64,000 nucleotides of DNA from Candidatus Zhuqueibacterota bacterium (GTDB taxonomy: Bacteria > Zhuqueibacterota > Zhuqueibacteria > Oceanimicrobiales > Oceanimicrobiaceae): assembly GCA_029262005.1 (NCBI GenBank), contig JAJDAG010000134.1, positions 23,317 to 87,316 of the forward strand, read 5' to 3'. The notes below the pieces were generated by a model. That model was not told the DNA's origin. It was given only the letters and a program-made list of their open reading frames with translations, and did no database searches. The number at the start of each line of letters is the position of its first letter. Positions within the stretch are counted from its first letter, which is position 1. Shown one piece after another: positions 10,793 through 21,854 of the stretch. The translations under genes were made by a program, and so were the position numbers.

Positions 10793-11373
10793 AAATGTTG
10801 CGTTATGCGAAAAATTGAATGTATTGGGAAGGTCTGAAATGTTTTTATAAACAGGGCCGTATATCCCAATGCCATGAGCATCGATGCTACGCTGTAGTAA
10901 AGCAGTACCCCAATCAACACCCAGAATCGAGAGTGTATGTGTGCAGATTCAGTATTTTTCTGAATGAATTCCAGCAAGGCCATGGCTGCAAGAATGGTCA
11001 GCCATAAATAAGCAAGTGGGGCGGTGTAACTATCCCACTTATTCATATCTTCAATGGTAAATTTAGAAACGAGCCAGATCAGACCGAATAGAATTGCAGC
11101 CAATTTGATGGTTTTCTTTTTTCCATCACTTGCTGCCCAGAAAAAAAAAGCAAGACTGTGTAAGGTAAATTCCAAAAGCGTAAAAAAATGCATAGCCCAA
11201 AGGTGAGCGAAATCGAGGTGACGCAGAGAAATAGTGAGAAAATCAAAAACGATTCCAAAGGCCAGATCAAGTACAATGAACTTTAATCCAGGATCCAGTC
11301 GGGTGCGGACATATAATGCAACTCCAAGAGGAAGAAGTGCTGTCAGGATGGCGGTTAGCGCAATCGGAGTCAT
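10747..11373 (-). CDS. Multi-pass membrane protein of unknown function
   Basis: Several hydrophobic helices; 46-nt overlap with the downstream kinase gene suggests co-transcription. Confidence 0.6.
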   Translation of the reverse strand: MTPIALTAILTALLPLGVALYVRTRLDPGLKFIVLDLAFGIVFDFLTISLRHLDFAHLWAMHFFTLLEFTLHSLAFFFWAASDGKKKTIKLAAILFGLIWLVSKFTIEDMNKWDSYTAPLAYLWLTILAAMALLEFIQKNTESAHIHSRFWVLIGVLLYYSVASMLMALGYTALFIKTFQTFPIHSIFRITQHFCFTGAFLCLVSKQN

Positions 11374-11891
11374 TTATTCAAGCCCTGGTAACGGGTGGGT
11401 TCGCTAGGCTTTGAGTGTCGGCTGGCAGTTAGTTACAGGCCCGGCTTGCCGGAAGCTCTGAATAGTAGAGCAGTTGCCGTGGAGGGTTGTAATTTAAATT
11501 TATTATTTACCCAAGCCGGCATTATAGTAAAATATGCACTTTCGCGTTTTAGCTGTAACAAAAGTGCTGTTCTCTGAGCCTGTAAAGAGACCCACTCACC
11601 GGAGTGAACAAGATACATTTTTTTCTTCGGATTCTCAAGCCAATAGTGAAAATGGCTGTAAAAAGTGTGACCCTAACGGTGAATAGATCTGTGACGTGCA
11701 AAGCCATTGTCGTTACCACTACTCACAATACAAAGGCCTTGCACGCCGGAGTTCATATCGAAATAATCTTGCTGAAAGGCTGCGATATGGCAACAGAGGT
11801 GGTAAATTGGTTTGCGATTCTCAAAATACAATCCTCAAGTAGTGAAGTTAAAGAGAAAGCCGCTATTGCTAACGTGCGGCAGTATTTCAAC

Positions 11892-12329
11892 TCAAAAGTT
11901 GACCGAGTAAGTCATTTGTGGTGTGTTTAAGACATTGGCCTTGCTGCAAAATGGTGGACACTCTCCTGATTTGTCTGCCAGGAGACCATCGACAAGATCA
12001 TCGCCTTGTTCATCAACACCCACAAGAATAATATGCCGGCTGCCATCGTCGTTCTCTCCAAAGTAATAGCGCAGCCCGGTTGTCCCTTCCTGCAGCAGAA
12101 TTGCTGCAATGGCATCTTCGCCAAAATATCCACCAATGACTTCACCCGGTGCTATTTTCGCCTGATAATTGCGGGCCATGTTGCAAGCTTCCGCCAGGCT
12201 GATGCTGTGGTCTTGCTTGCCGTCAAATCTCATTTTTTGCAAACCCTGGGTGAGCAAATCGCCATAAGTTAAGGCAACGATAGCCAGACAAACCAGTGAC
12301 ATTGTTAGCATTAACATAATTTTCCTGGT
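11892..12329 (-). CDS. Small hypothetical protein with N-terminal signal peptide/anchor
   Basis: Inner start MTRKIMLMLTMSLVCLAIVALTYG; no recognised family. Confidence 0.5.
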   Translation of the reverse strand, partial: TRKIMLMLTMSLVCLAIVALTYGDLLTQGLQKMRFDGKQDHSISLAEACNMARNYQAKIAPGEVIGGYFGEDAIAAILLQEGTTGLRYYFGENDDGSRHIILVGVDEQGDDLVDGLLADKSGECPPFCSKANVLNTPQMTYSVNF

Positions 12330-12585
12330 CATGACGAACCTCCTTCTTGAGTTTGGTGACCAGTTTAGGTGGGGGAGCAAGTCGCATAAATACCTCTTCG
12401 GGTTGCTTGAAGAGAGCGTGTCTGTGGGGGCAGATATTCCTTATATATAGAGACGTGGTTAGTGGCCGGATTCTATCACGAAAATTAAAATTAAAAAATA
12501 TTTATGCTGTTGGGAAAAGAAAGTTGTTCCGGGAAAGGGTGAAGCTCATTGTGGAGCGGCTTTGCCGTGGTGCAATTTTTAGGCG

Positions 12586-14004
12586 CTACTTTCCGGTTTG
12601 ACCGGTAAAATCATCCTTGATCTGCAGGAGGTATGCGTGGGCAGCTTCGTATTCATTAGGAATTTCGCCATCGAGAATGGCGTTTTCTATTTGTGACTTT
12701 ATTTTTCCTATAGCAGGGCCGGGTGGCAAATCACAAATTTTCATAATTTCCTCTCCACGAACCGGCGATTGAAATGCCCGCATTCGGTCTTTCGCCTCAA
12801 CTTCATCGAGACGTTTTACCACAAAGTTAAAGTTTTCCAGATGACGTTGGACGCGCCTTTGGTTCTTCGAAGTGATGTCGGCGCGGCACAGAGTCAACAG
12901 ATCTTCGAGTTCATTGCCGGCCTGAAACAGTAACCGTCGATATGCCGAATCCGTCACGCCTTCCTCGGTCAGTGCGATAGGGCGTAAGTGCAGGCGAGTG
13001 AGTTTTTGTGCGTACCGTGTCATTTCCGCAGGCAGGCGTAGTCTGCGGCCAATTGCCGGCAACATACGTGCACCGATTTCTTCGTGATTGTGAAAGTTCC
13101 AGCCTTTGCCTTTAATGAAGTGTTTTGTCCGCGGCTTGGCAATGTCGTGTACCAGGGCTGTGTAGCGCAGCGCAAGTTTGTCAGATACTCCGGCGAGATT
13201 ATCCACCACTTGCAATGAATGATAAAACACATCCTTGTGGTGGTGTCCATCTATCTGGTCAACGCCTTTTAGCTTCTGCAATTCAGGAAATATAACATCC
13301 AGCACTCCACATTCGTCCATGAGCACAAAACCAACAGAGGGTTTTACAGTGCTGAGTATTTTCAAAAATTCATCACAAATGCGTTCCATGGAAACAATTT
13401 TGAGACGGGTGGACGTTTCGCACATGCCGGCTTTGGTGGTTTTTTCCAGGCTAAAGCCAAGACGCGTGGCGAAACGGATTGCACGCATAATTCTAAGCGG
13501 ATCATCCTGAAATGTCACCACCGGATCTTTTGGCGTTCGTATGATCTGATTCTTAAGATCATGCCTGCCTCCGAAGGGATCTGATAGTTTGCCGAATTGC
13601 CGTGAGTTAAGGCATACGGCCATGGCATTAATGGTGAAGTCGCGGCGTGCAAGGTCCGTGGGTAAATCTGCTGGTTCCACGTCGGGCTTCCGGGTGTGAC
13701 TGCGGTAACTTTCCTTGCGAGCGCCGACAAATTCTAATTTGTAATCACTTATTTCCACCAGGGCGGTGCCAAATTTTTCATAGACGACCATGTTTTTGGC
13801 CGATAAATCCCGGCTGATGGCTTTGGCAAATGCCGGGCCGTTTCCGATGACCACAAAGTCAATGTCTTTGCTGGGGTGGCCGAGCAAATGATCGCGGACA
13901 AATCCACCAACGGCGTGCACCTCGATTTTTTGTTTATCAGCAACTGCTCCAATTCGGGCAAGCAGGGGGTAAGCGTTTAAGTCAATTTGGTTCTTGTCAG
14001 CCAT
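12586..14004 (-). CDS. cca: tRNA nucleotidyltransferase / poly(A) polymerase family with HD domain
   Basis: AVGGFVRDHLLGHPSKDIDFVV, RRDFTINAMAV, QDDPLRIMRAIRFATRLGF; HD-domain ALVHDIAKPRTK. Confidence 0.85.
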   Translation of the reverse strand: MADKNQIDLNAYPLLARIGAVADKQKIEVHAVGGFVRDHLLGHPSKDIDFVVIGNGPAFAKAISRDLSAKNMVVYEKFGTALVEISDYKLEFVGARKESYRSHTRKPDVEPADLPTDLARRDFTINAMAVCLNSRQFGKLSDPFGGRHDLKNQIIRTPKDPVVTFQDDPLRIMRAIRFATRLGFSLEKTTKAGMCETSTRLKIVSMERICDEFLKILSTVKPSVGFVLMDECGVLDVIFPELQKLKGVDQIDGHHHKDVFYHSLQVVDNLAGVSDKLALRYTALVHDIAKPRTKHFIKGKGWNFHNHEEIGARMLPAIGRRLRLPAEMTRYAQKLTRLHLRPIALTEEGVTDSAYRRLLFQAGNELEDLLTLCRADITSKNQRRVQRHLENFNFVVKRLDEVEAKDRMRAFQSPVRGEEIMKICDLPPGPAIGKIKSQIENAILDGEIPNEYEAAHAYLLQIKDDFTGQTGK

Positions 14005-14007
14005 AAA

Positions 14008-15693
14008 CTAAAGTCTTCCCGATTTTAAGATTGCAACAACCAGCCATATTCCCAGAATTCCGGCAAACATGAAGCCGAGCAGACCGAACAGAGGGTAGCC
14101 CCAAAGCAGGGGACCTGCTTCAAGTTTTAGTATCATGGATGAGCCCACGATTAAGGCCGCAATAATGAGGCTGAATGCGATTCTGTTTGAGGATCGGTCA
14201 ATTTCAAGCATTAGGTTTTGTAAGCCGCTATCTTTCAACTCAATTGCAAACTGGCCGTGTTTCATTTTTCGTAGCAGAAGTTCTATTTCTCGAGGACCGA
14301 TTTTGAGTAAGTCATAAAGATCTCTTAAAGTCTTGACGCCATCGTAGACGATTTTTTTCATGTCGAGCCGGCGCAGCATCAGTTTGCGCACATAGGGTTG
14401 TGCCAGGGTAAAAATTTCAAATTCCGGGTCCAGTTTGCGGGCTATATCTTCGTAGGTGCCCAAAGATTTCATGAGCAGCAGCAGGTTTGAAGGCATGCGT
14501 AATTGATGTTGTGTCATCATCTCAAAAACATCTGCGATAATGGTTTGAATGTTTATGCGCTTTATCGGCACACCATAGTATCTGTCGATGAAAGCTGCAA
14601 GGTCTGAGCGCAAGTTGCGCACGTCCTGGCTTTCTTCAAGCGAGCCAAGATTGATCAAAACTCGGATGATGAGATCAGCATCGCGCTGAATGGTTCCGAT
14701 GAGCAGGTCCGAAACTTCTTCCATCAATGCAGGCTCCAATCTTCCCATCATGCCGAAATCTACCGGGGCGATGGTTTCCACGTCTTTCACAAATAAATTA
14801 CCCGGGTGCGGGTCCGCGTGAAAAAAGCCATCTTCAAAGACTTGCTTGAGAATAAAATTTGCGCCGGTTTTCGCCAACCGTTTCAAATCGCAGCCTGCTG
14901 CAAGCAGCCGTTCCGTTTCCGAAATTTTGATGCCATCGACATATTCGATAACCAGAATCTTTGCCGTTGAATAGTCCCAAAATACTTTCGGCACGTAAAC
15001 CGAATCAAAGTTTTTGAAATTTCTCGCAAAGATTTCAATGTTCCGGCCTTCATTGATAAAATCCAATTCGCGTTTGCTGTTTTGCATCAGTTCGCGGACA
15101 ATGCCAGGCGGATCGAACTGTTGTACCTCTGGGATATATTTGTCCATCAAGCGCGCAAGGTCAGCCAGAATATCCAGATCGGTTGCCATGATTTTGCTAA
15201 CATCAGGCCGCTGAACCTTCACGACTACTTCTTCTTGCTCCAGGGTTAGGGCCCGGTAAACCTGGGCGATTGAGGCAGACGCAATGGATTCTGTATTAAA
15301 CTCCGAGAACTTTTCTTCTACCGCAACGCCGTATTCATCCTCAAGATGTACTCTGAGTTTTTCAAACGGAATCGGTGGGACATCGTCCTGCAATTTGCTT
15401 AATTCACGCAATAACTCGGCCGGAAGCAGAAAAGAGCGCGTGCTAAGCAATTGGCCCAGTTTTATGAATGTCGGGCCGAGTTCTTCCAGGGCAAGACGAA
15501 TGCGTTCGGCGTATGATAAGCGTTTTACATCGACCGTGCCTTTCCTGAAAAAGTTTTTTCCAGTCTGCCAATAAGCTTTCAGGTTCATCCTGTCTACAGC
15601 TTCGGCAAATCCATATTTGATCAGGATAGCAACAATTTGCCGGTAGCGCTTAAGGTTGCGATAACTTTTGTCAATTCGTGGAATGTAAACCAT
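14008..15693 (-). CDS. UbiB/ABC1/AarF family protein kinase-like protein
   Basis: LGPTFIKLGQLLSTRSFLLP, SIASASIAQVYRA, VKVQRPDV, FFHADPHPGNLFV, two C-terminal TM helices. Confidence 0.9.
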   Translation of the reverse strand: MVYIPRIDKSYRNLKRYRQIVAILIKYGFAEAVDRMNLKAYWQTGKNFFRKGTVDVKRLSYAERIRLALEELGPTFIKLGQLLSTRSFLLPAELLRELSKLQDDVPPIPFEKLRVHLEDEYGVAVEEKFSEFNTESIASASIAQVYRALTLEQEEVVVKVQRPDVSKIMATDLDILADLARLMDKYIPEVQQFDPPGIVRELMQNSKRELDFINEGRNIEIFARNFKNFDSVYVPKVFWDYSTAKILVIEYVDGIKISETERLLAAGCDLKRLAKTGANFILKQVFEDGFFHADPHPGNLFVKDVETIAPVDFGMMGRLEPALMEEVSDLLIGTIQRDADLIIRVLINLGSLEESQDVRNLRSDLAAFIDRYYGVPIKRINIQTIIADVFEMMTQHQLRMPSNLLLLMKSLGTYEDIARKLDPEFEIFTLAQPYVRKLMLRRLDMKKIVYDGVKTLRDLYDLLKIGPREIELLLRKMKHGQFAIELKDSGLQNLMLEIDRSSNRIAFSLIIAALIVGSSMILKLEAGPLLWGYPLFGLLGFMFAGILGIWLVVAILKSGRL

Positions 15694-15738
15694 TTAAACC
15701 GCGCGACCATGCCGCGCCTCAGTTTCAGTTGTCAATGT

Positions 15739-16395
15739 TTAAAATTGTGAAATATACAGCGTTTTGAATTCATGCATGATTTCAGAGAAATCGTCATATT
15801 CGCGATGGGCAATGTCATGTTCTTTGCAGTAATCGATCAACTCGCGGCCCCGCTTCGCAAAAACCACATCAGCAGCCCTGGCGCCGCATCTGTCAGACAT
15901 GCCATCGCCGATGTACACAACTTTGTCGTGCGTTTTTTTTGCTTCATTAACGTGGTAACCTTTGCAATTGCCGCACTGACGGCAGCCTTTGGCAAAATAG
16001 GGAAATTCCGGGCGAATGCAATCGGGTTCTTCAAAAATAAGTGCGTTGGCTTTTGCAGCCACTTTGTTGCCCAGGTAGTGGTTGTCGAGGATTCGGTTAA
16101 TATAATAATCCAGACCATCACTGGCAATTTCGACTTCGATATTAAGCTGTTGACAAAAAATTACGAACTCCGAAAAAGTGGGATCGAGTTTTTGTGTGTC
16201 GGCGAAGTCTTGCAACTGTGACCGGTTTACACGGGCAATGCTGCATTCCTGCTGCAAACACTGTTTGGAATTGATCCGGCCATCTTTCCAGCTCTGTACA
16301 ATATCATAACAACGCGTATCGGCAAACGTACGAAAGAGCAGGTTGCCAACGTCGTTTATGGCGGTAGTGCCATCAAAATCACAAATCACTTTCAT
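15739..16395 (-). CDS. MtnX-like HAD-IB phosphatase
   Basis: MKVICDFDGTTAINDVGN (DxDxT motif), IASDGLDYYINRIL, VVYIGDGMSDRCGARAADVVFAK. ATG at 16395 preferred over the 16524 ORF start. Confidence 0.75.
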   Translation of the reverse strand: MKVICDFDGTTAINDVGNLLFRTFADTRCYDIVQSWKDGRINSKQCLQQECSIARVNRSQLQDFADTQKLDPTFSEFVIFCQQLNIEVEIASDGLDYYINRILDNHYLGNKVAAKANALIFEEPDCIRPEFPYFAKGCRQCGNCKGYHVNEAKKTHDKVVYIGDGMSDRCGARAADVVFAKRGRELIDYCKEHDIAHREYDDFSEIMHEFKTLYISQF

Positions 16396-16547
16396 TGTTT
16401 CAGGCTGTTCCTGACCTTTGTATGTCATCGGTTTTGTATTCTTCTTGGTTATAAATTTCAAATAATTGTCATGCTTTTTGGTTTTTGCAGCACCATTTAT
16501 TGGGCGCCGGCTGCAAGAGCACAAGCCGGGTTTTGACCCTGCTAAAA

Positions 16548-16584
16548 CAACAATCGCCCACTTTAAATAAGCGGGCGATTGTTG
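16548..16584 (-). terminator. Intrinsic terminator of the ppdK gene
   Basis: caacaatcgccc / gggcgattgttg inverted repeat, followed on the minus strand by TTTT, just after the 16617 stop. Confidence 0.8.
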
Positions 16585-16616
16585 ATGCTGTAACGAACCG
16601 TTGTGATCTTCCGGTT

Positions 16617-19334
16617 CTAGTTTTCCTCAAGAACAGCCTGTGCAGCAGCCAATCTTGCAATTGGCACACGGAATGGGGAACAACTTACATAATCCATGCC
16701 TGTGCGATGGCAGAATTTTACGGATTCCGGATCGCCGCCGTGCTCACCACAGATACCGATTTTTATGTCGGGACGTGTAGCGCGGCCGCGTTCAACGCCA
16801 TACTTGATTAGCTGACCAACACCTTGTTGGTCAATTGTCTGAAAGGGGTCGTCTGGCAGAATTTTTTTGTCGATGTACTCCATCAGAAAGGTACCGGCGT
16901 CATCGCGAGAGTAACCAAAAGTCATTTGGGTTAAATCGTTGGTACCAAATGAGAAGAATTCTGCGGTTTCGGCAATCTTGTCGGCAATCAAAGCTGCGCG
17001 TGGGATTTCAATCATGGTGCCGATGAGATAATTTACTTTCACGCCTTTTTCTTCCTGAACTTGCTGCGCGACACGTTCAACGATGACTTTCTGATTATTA
17101 AATTCAGCGTCTGTGCCGGTAAGCGGGATCATGATTTCAGGGAAAACTTCAATGCCTTCCCGGGTACATTGCGCTGCCGCCTCAATGATGGCCCGCGACT
17201 GCATTTCAGTGATTTCAGGGTAGGTAACTCCCAGACGGCAACCGCGATGGCCCAGCATCGGGTTGAATTCGCTGAGTGACTCTACTTTGTGTTTAACATC
17301 TTCAACCGTGATGTTGAGTCGCGTGGCCATTTCTTGTTGCGCCTCTGCCTCATGTGGCACAAACTCGTGCAACGGCGGATCCAGCAACCTGATGGTTACC
17401 GGGCGATGTCCCATCTCTTTCAGGATGCCGTAAAAATCTTCACGTTGCATCGGCAACAGTTTTTCCAGGGCCTTTTTGCGCCCGGCCAAATCTTCAGCCA
17501 TGATCATCTCGCGCATGGACCAAATGCGATCACCGAAAAACATGTGCTCGGTACGGCACAGTCCGATGCCTTCGGCGCCGAATTTAATTGCGGCTTTAGA
17601 GTCGGCGGGGGTTTCGGCATTGGTTCTGACTTTCATGCGGCGGGTTTCATCTGCCCAGGAAAGAAGCTGTTTGTAGTATTCATTATGCTCCGGGTCAACA
17701 TCGATGAGTGGCATTTTATCTTGATAAATCAACCCCTTTGTGCCATTCAGGGTAATCCAGTCGCCCTCTTTTAAAGTAGTTTCGCCAAAGGTGGCAGTTT
17801 TGTTGGCGAAGTCGATGCTCAGGTCGCCGCAACCAACGATGCAGCATTTTCCCCAACCGCGTGCTACGAGCGCAGCGTGACTGGTCATTCCGCCTTTTGA
17901 CGTTAAAATGGCTTGAGCCGGTTTCATGCCGTGCACGTCTTCAGGGCTCGTTTCATCGCGCACGAGAATCACCCTCTCCCCTTTGTTACCGCGCTCTTCG
18001 GCGAGATCGGCAGTGAAAACCATTTTTCCCTGGGCGCCACCCGGACCGGCGGGCAACCCTTTGGCAATAGCCTGGTGTGTATGTTCAACTTGCGGATCAA
18101 CCATGGGGTGAAGCAGCTCATCCAATTGCGATGGTCTTACACGCAGTAAAGCTTGTTCTTTACTTATCAGGCCCTCTTTGACCATATCGACGGCCATGCG
18201 CACTGCCGCCATGCCGTTGCGTTTACCCACCCGGGTTTGTAACATCCAGAGTCGGCCACTTTCAATGGTGAACTCCAAATCCTGCATGTCAATGTAATGT
18301 TGCTCCAGCTTGGTGCGGTAGCCGTCCAGCTCTTCGTATGTATCAGGAAGCATTTCTTCGAGGGAAGGTATTTCCCTGTTGCTGTCCTGCTTTGAGCGGA
18401 TATTAATGGCATTCGGTGTACGGATGCCGGCAACCACGTCTTCACCCTGCGCATTCACCAACCATTCGCCGTAAAAATAATTTTCACCTGTGGCCGGGTC
18501 GCGGGTAAAAGCAACGCCGGTAGCTGAGTTTTTACCTGTATTTCCGAACACCATAGCCTGGACATTTACTGCTGTTCCCCACTCTTCGGGAATGCCTTCT
18601 ATTCTTCTGTAGGCAATCGCTCGCTTGCCATTCCATGATTGGAAAACAGCCGAAATACCACCCCAAACTTGCTCGTAAGGATCGTCTGGAAACTCTCTGC
18701 CGAGCACTTCTTTGACCTTCAACTTCATTTGTTCGGTTAACTCGCGTAAATCTTCAACAGTTAAATCCGTGTCGCCCGTGTATCCGTTTTTCTTTTTGAC
18801 GGCTTGCAGTAAGTGTTCCAGTTGTGGGCGGATTCCTTTGCCTTCTTTCGGCTCAACGCCGGCTGCTTTTTCCATAACCACATCGCTGTACATGGTGATG
18901 AGACGGCGGTAGGAGTCGAGCACAAAGCGCTCGTTGTTTGTCTTTGCAATCAAACCGGGAATTGTTTTGGTCGTCAATCCGGCATTGAGAACGGTTTCCA
19001 TCATGCCCGGCATGGAAACGCGCGCACCTGAACGAACAGAAAATAAAAGCGGATTTTCCGGGTCAGCAAATCTTTTTCCGAGAATTTTTTCAACTTGGGA
19101 AATCGCTTCCTGAGTTTGCCCTTTCAGCGTCTCCGGGTAGTTTCTTCCGTTCTGGTAATAATAGGTACAGACTTCGGTGCTGATTGAGAACCCGGGAGGA
19201 ACCGGCAGTCCCAGGTTTGACATTTCTGCCAGATTTGCTCCTTTGCCACCCAGCAGGTTTTTCATATCTGCGCGGCCTTCAGCTTTGCCATCGCCAAACG
19301 AATAAACGTATTTTGTGCTCATTAAATGCTCCAA
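16617..19334 (-). CDS. ppdK: Pyruvate, phosphate dikinase
   Basis: LLGGKGANLAEMSNLGLPVPPGF, GGMTSHAALVARGWGKCCIVGCG, ITEMQSRAI, FFSFGTNDLTQMTFGYSRDD, ICGEHGGDP. Confidence 0.97.
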   Translation of the reverse strand: MEHLMSTKYVYSFGDGKAEGRADMKNLLGGKGANLAEMSNLGLPVPPGFSISTEVCTYYYQNGRNYPETLKGQTQEAISQVEKILGKRFADPENPLLFSVRSGARVSMPGMMETVLNAGLTTKTIPGLIAKTNNERFVLDSYRRLITMYSDVVMEKAAGVEPKEGKGIRPQLEHLLQAVKKKNGYTGDTDLTVEDLRELTEQMKLKVKEVLGREFPDDPYEQVWGGISAVFQSWNGKRAIAYRRIEGIPEEWGTAVNVQAMVFGNTGKNSATGVAFTRDPATGENYFYGEWLVNAQGEDVVAGIRTPNAINIRSKQDSNREIPSLEEMLPDTYEELDGYRTKLEQHYIDMQDLEFTIESGRLWMLQTRVGKRNGMAAVRMAVDMVKEGLISKEQALLRVRPSQLDELLHPMVDPQVEHTHQAIAKGLPAGPGGAQGKMVFTADLAEERGNKGERVILVRDETSPEDVHGMKPAQAILTSKGGMTSHAALVARGWGKCCIVGCGDLSIDFANKTATFGETTLKEGDWITLNGTKGLIYQDKMPLIDVDPEHNEYYKQLLSWADETRRMKVRTNAETPADSKAAIKFGAEGIGLCRTEHMFFGDRIWSMREMIMAEDLAGRKKALEKLLPMQREDFYGILKEMGHRPVTIRLLDPPLHEFVPHEAEAQQEMATRLNITVEDVKHKVESLSEFNPMLGHRGCRLGVTYPEITEMQSRAIIEAAAQCTREGIEVFPEIMIPLTGTDAEFNNQKVIVERVAQQVQEEKGVKVNYLIGTMIEIPRAALIADKIAETAEFFSFGTNDLTQMTFGYSRDDAGTFLMEYIDKKILPDDPFQTIDQQGVGQLIKYGVERGRATRPDIKIGICGEHGGDPESVKFCHRTGMDYVSCSPFRVPIARLAAAQAVLEEN

Positions 19335-19482
19335 TCTACTCTTTAGAAAAAATGTATTTTAGGTCTATTATTGCTGCTGTTTAAATTTTAAATACAGTCG
19401 TGAGTGTATGAAAAATTTTCTATAAATGAAAGTTAATTTTTGGTGAGATTGGTCTGGTAGAGGTCTGCCTGATGCGTGGGTT

Positions 19483-19701
19483 TTAGAACAGGTCGAACTG
19501 GCCTTTGTTTTCGGAGACTGGTTCGTCTGTCTCTTCGAGATCGGCCTTTTTCTTCGCCACTCGATCGATGCGAGCCATGGCAATTTGCAGAGTTGGGTAC
19601 TCTGCAACAAAGTACTCTTTTCGGTGGACCCGAAAACCGGTTACAGCAGGTCTGATCAGGTAACCTTTGTATTTTTTCTCTCGTATCCTGGTCCCTTTCA
19701 T
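19483..19701 (-). CDS. Small basic hypothetical protein
   Basis: 72-aa ORF MKGTRIREKKYKGYLIRPAVTGFRVHRKEYFVAEYPTLQIAMARIDRVAKK; plausible coding composition, no family recognised. Confidence 0.4.
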   Translation of the reverse strand: MKGTRIREKKYKGYLIRPAVTGFRVHRKEYFVAEYPTLQIAMARIDRVAKKKADLEETDEPVSENKGQFDLF

Positions 19702-20067
19702 ACTGCTATTTTACTCAATAACACGCTTTTTTGCAAGTGAAAATTTCAGCCGAAGGACTGCTGCAAGTTCTGCTTGATGAATGTAAATTGTCAATTCCTT
19801 GCATTAGAGTAAACGATTATTATATTTGAATGGCTCTGTGAAAAAAATTGTAAATAATCTAACTTTGAAAAATGTTAAGGCTACCTGAATTGAGCATTTT
19901 AAAATTTAGCGCAGAAATTCCGTGGAGAAATGTTATTCATGCGCGGGAAACTTTGGAACAAAGTTTTAGTTTTGCTTTGTTGCAATGAAAATCGCAACGC
20001 TAAAGTGTTGCTTGCCACGATAATGGCTGAACAGTTATTGATTTTTATTTCTACGGAGAGTTGATTT

Positions 20068-20412
20068 TTGGCAAGAGATCGTAATAAGAATAGTGCAATT
20101 GTTTACTCAACGGCTGCTGATTTCCAAACAAAGCCAAAGCAGACAGGGGAGGCTCCGACACTGCCACCGGAGCAGCAAATTCTTAAGGTGTTGTTGGATC
20201 GAAAAAAGCGCAAGGGCAAAATCGTGACGCTAATAACCGGGTTTGTTGGCACTGAAGCCGACTTGAAAGATCTCGGGAAAAGGCTCAAGGCTAAGTGCGG
20301 TGTAGGTGGTTCGGTAAAGGGAGGCGAGATTCTTATTCAGGGTGAAGTTCGTGACCGAATCGTTGGTTTGTTGAGTGCAGAGGGATTTCGTGTGAAGAAA
20401 GCGGGTGGTTGA
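20068..20412 (+). CDS. SUI1/eIF1-like translation factor (YciH family)
   Basis: RKGKIVTLITGFVGTEADLKDLGKRLKAKCGVGGSVKGGEILIQGEVRDRIVGLLSAEGF matches the SUI1 domain pattern. Confidence 0.9.
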   Translation: MARDRNKNSAIVYSTAADFQTKPKQTGEAPTLPPEQQILKVLLDRKKRKGKIVTLITGFVGTEADLKDLGKRLKAKCGVGGSVKGGEILIQGEVRDRIVGLLSAEGFRVKKAGG

Positions 20413-20415
20413 ATT

Positions 20416-21423
20416 GTGATACGAAAGAAGCGGATTGTTATCGGCATTCATGGCGTTGGCAATAAACCACCGCAGCCTTTGTTGCAAAAGTGGTGGCGGC
20501 GGGCCATTTGCGAGGGGTTCGATCAAATTGGCGCAAGTTCCGAGCGCTGGACGTTTGACCTGGTTTATTGGGCGCAGTTTCTGTATTCCGATGCTCAGGA
20601 TGTAGGCATCACAGATTCTGAAAACCCATTGTTTGTCGAATTTCCGTACGAGCCCGAGGTAAAAAAACGCAGTTCAAGTGGGAAAAGAAAGTGGCGTAAA
20701 CGCATGCTAAATGTCGCTGAAGTCGTTATGGATTGGGTCTTCCTGACCGAAAACCAATTCTTCAATTTCGACCGTGTCAGCGATTATGTCGTCCGTAAGA
20801 AATTCGCAGATCTGGCAATGTACTATCATCCGGAAAATGTAGAAATTGATAAAGTTGGCATCAAGGTGCGCAAACTTATCCGCAATGAACTTGCCCGGGT
20901 GCTGCGCAAACATCGCAGGAAAGAGATCTTGTTGCTTTCTCACTCAATGGGGACCATCGTTGCCTATGATGTGCTCACCCACCTGGTGCCGAAGATCAAA
21001 ATTCACACGCTCATCACTCTGGGTTCACCGCTTGGTTTGCCAAATATTATGAAGAAAATTTATACTGAGATGAATAAAAATTTCAAGGCTGAAAAGACAC
21101 TTCCCACGCCTGAAAATATTGAACAAGCCTGGTATAATTTTTCTGACTTAAAAGATCCGGTGGCCATGAACCACAGCCTGGCGGATGATTTCAGGCCCAA
21201 TGCAAAAGGTGTCGGACCGAACGATATTGAAGTGCATAATGAATACGAATATCAGGGCGCAAAGAGTCCGCATAAATCGTACGGCTATCTGCGTACAGAA
21301 GAAGTGGCGCAGGTCATCAACGATTTTCTCACGAAGCGGCCGCCATGCCGTCTTAATTTAATAAAACGTTTGTTACGTGGATTGAGTAAGCGGCAACAGA
21401 AAACCGAGCCGGCGCCGGAATGA
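20416..21423 (+). CDS. Alpha/beta-hydrolase-like (lipase/esterase type) protein
   Basis: IHGVGNKPPQ near the N-terminus and SHSMG nucleophile-elbow motif followed by TLGSPLGLPN. Confidence 0.7.
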   Translation: MIRKKRIVIGIHGVGNKPPQPLLQKWWRRAICEGFDQIGASSERWTFDLVYWAQFLYSDAQDVGITDSENPLFVEFPYEPEVKKRSSSGKRKWRKRMLNVAEVVMDWVFLTENQFFNFDRVSDYVVRKKFADLAMYYHPENVEIDKVGIKVRKLIRNELARVLRKHRRKEILLLSHSMGTIVAYDVLTHLVPKIKIHTLITLGSPLGLPNIMKKIYTEMNKNFKAEKTLPTPENIEQAWYNFSDLKDPVAMNHSLADDFRPNAKGVGPNDIEVHNEYEYQGAKSPHKSYGYLRTEEVAQVINDFLTKRPPCRLNLIKRLLRGLSKRQQKTEPAPE

Positions 21424-21800
21424 ACTTGCTGCTTTTGTCAGGAACCTTTTCGATTTGCCGGCTTGCTGCAGATGCGCCTGTTCCTGAATGGGCCGCAACA
21501 GGAGAATTTGTCAGCATCACGCGAACGCCCGATGAGCTTTCAATCGTCTGCGCGCAAAACACAGTTCCTGAAAATGTGCAAACGGAACCTGGCTGGCGAG
21601 CCCTGAAAGTGCAAGGTGTACAGGACTTTGCGCTCACCGGTGTTCTGGCAGATCTGGCCAATCCCCTGGCTGAATCCGGAATTAGTATTTTTGCGATCTC
21701 GACTTTTGACACGGATTATGTTTTGGTGAAGGAGGTTGATCTGCAGCGCGCCTCTCAGTCTTTGGAAAAAGCCGGAGTACAAGTAATCGCCGTAAAATAG
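21420..21800 (+). CDS. ACT-domain protein
   Basis: DFALTGVLADLANPLAESGISIFAISTFDTDYVLVKEVDLQRASQSLEKAGVQVI; 4-nt overlap with the upstream gene. Confidence 0.75.
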   Translation: MNLLLLSGTFSICRLAADAPVPEWAATGEFVSITRTPDELSIVCAQNTVPENVQTEPGWRALKVQGVQDFALTGVLADLANPLAESGISIFAISTFDTDYVLVKEVDLQRASQSLEKAGVQVIAVK

Positions 21801-21854
21801 TGCGGTGCAAAATGAGGAAGATGGAAAAAATGAAAACCAACAGGATGAAAAATT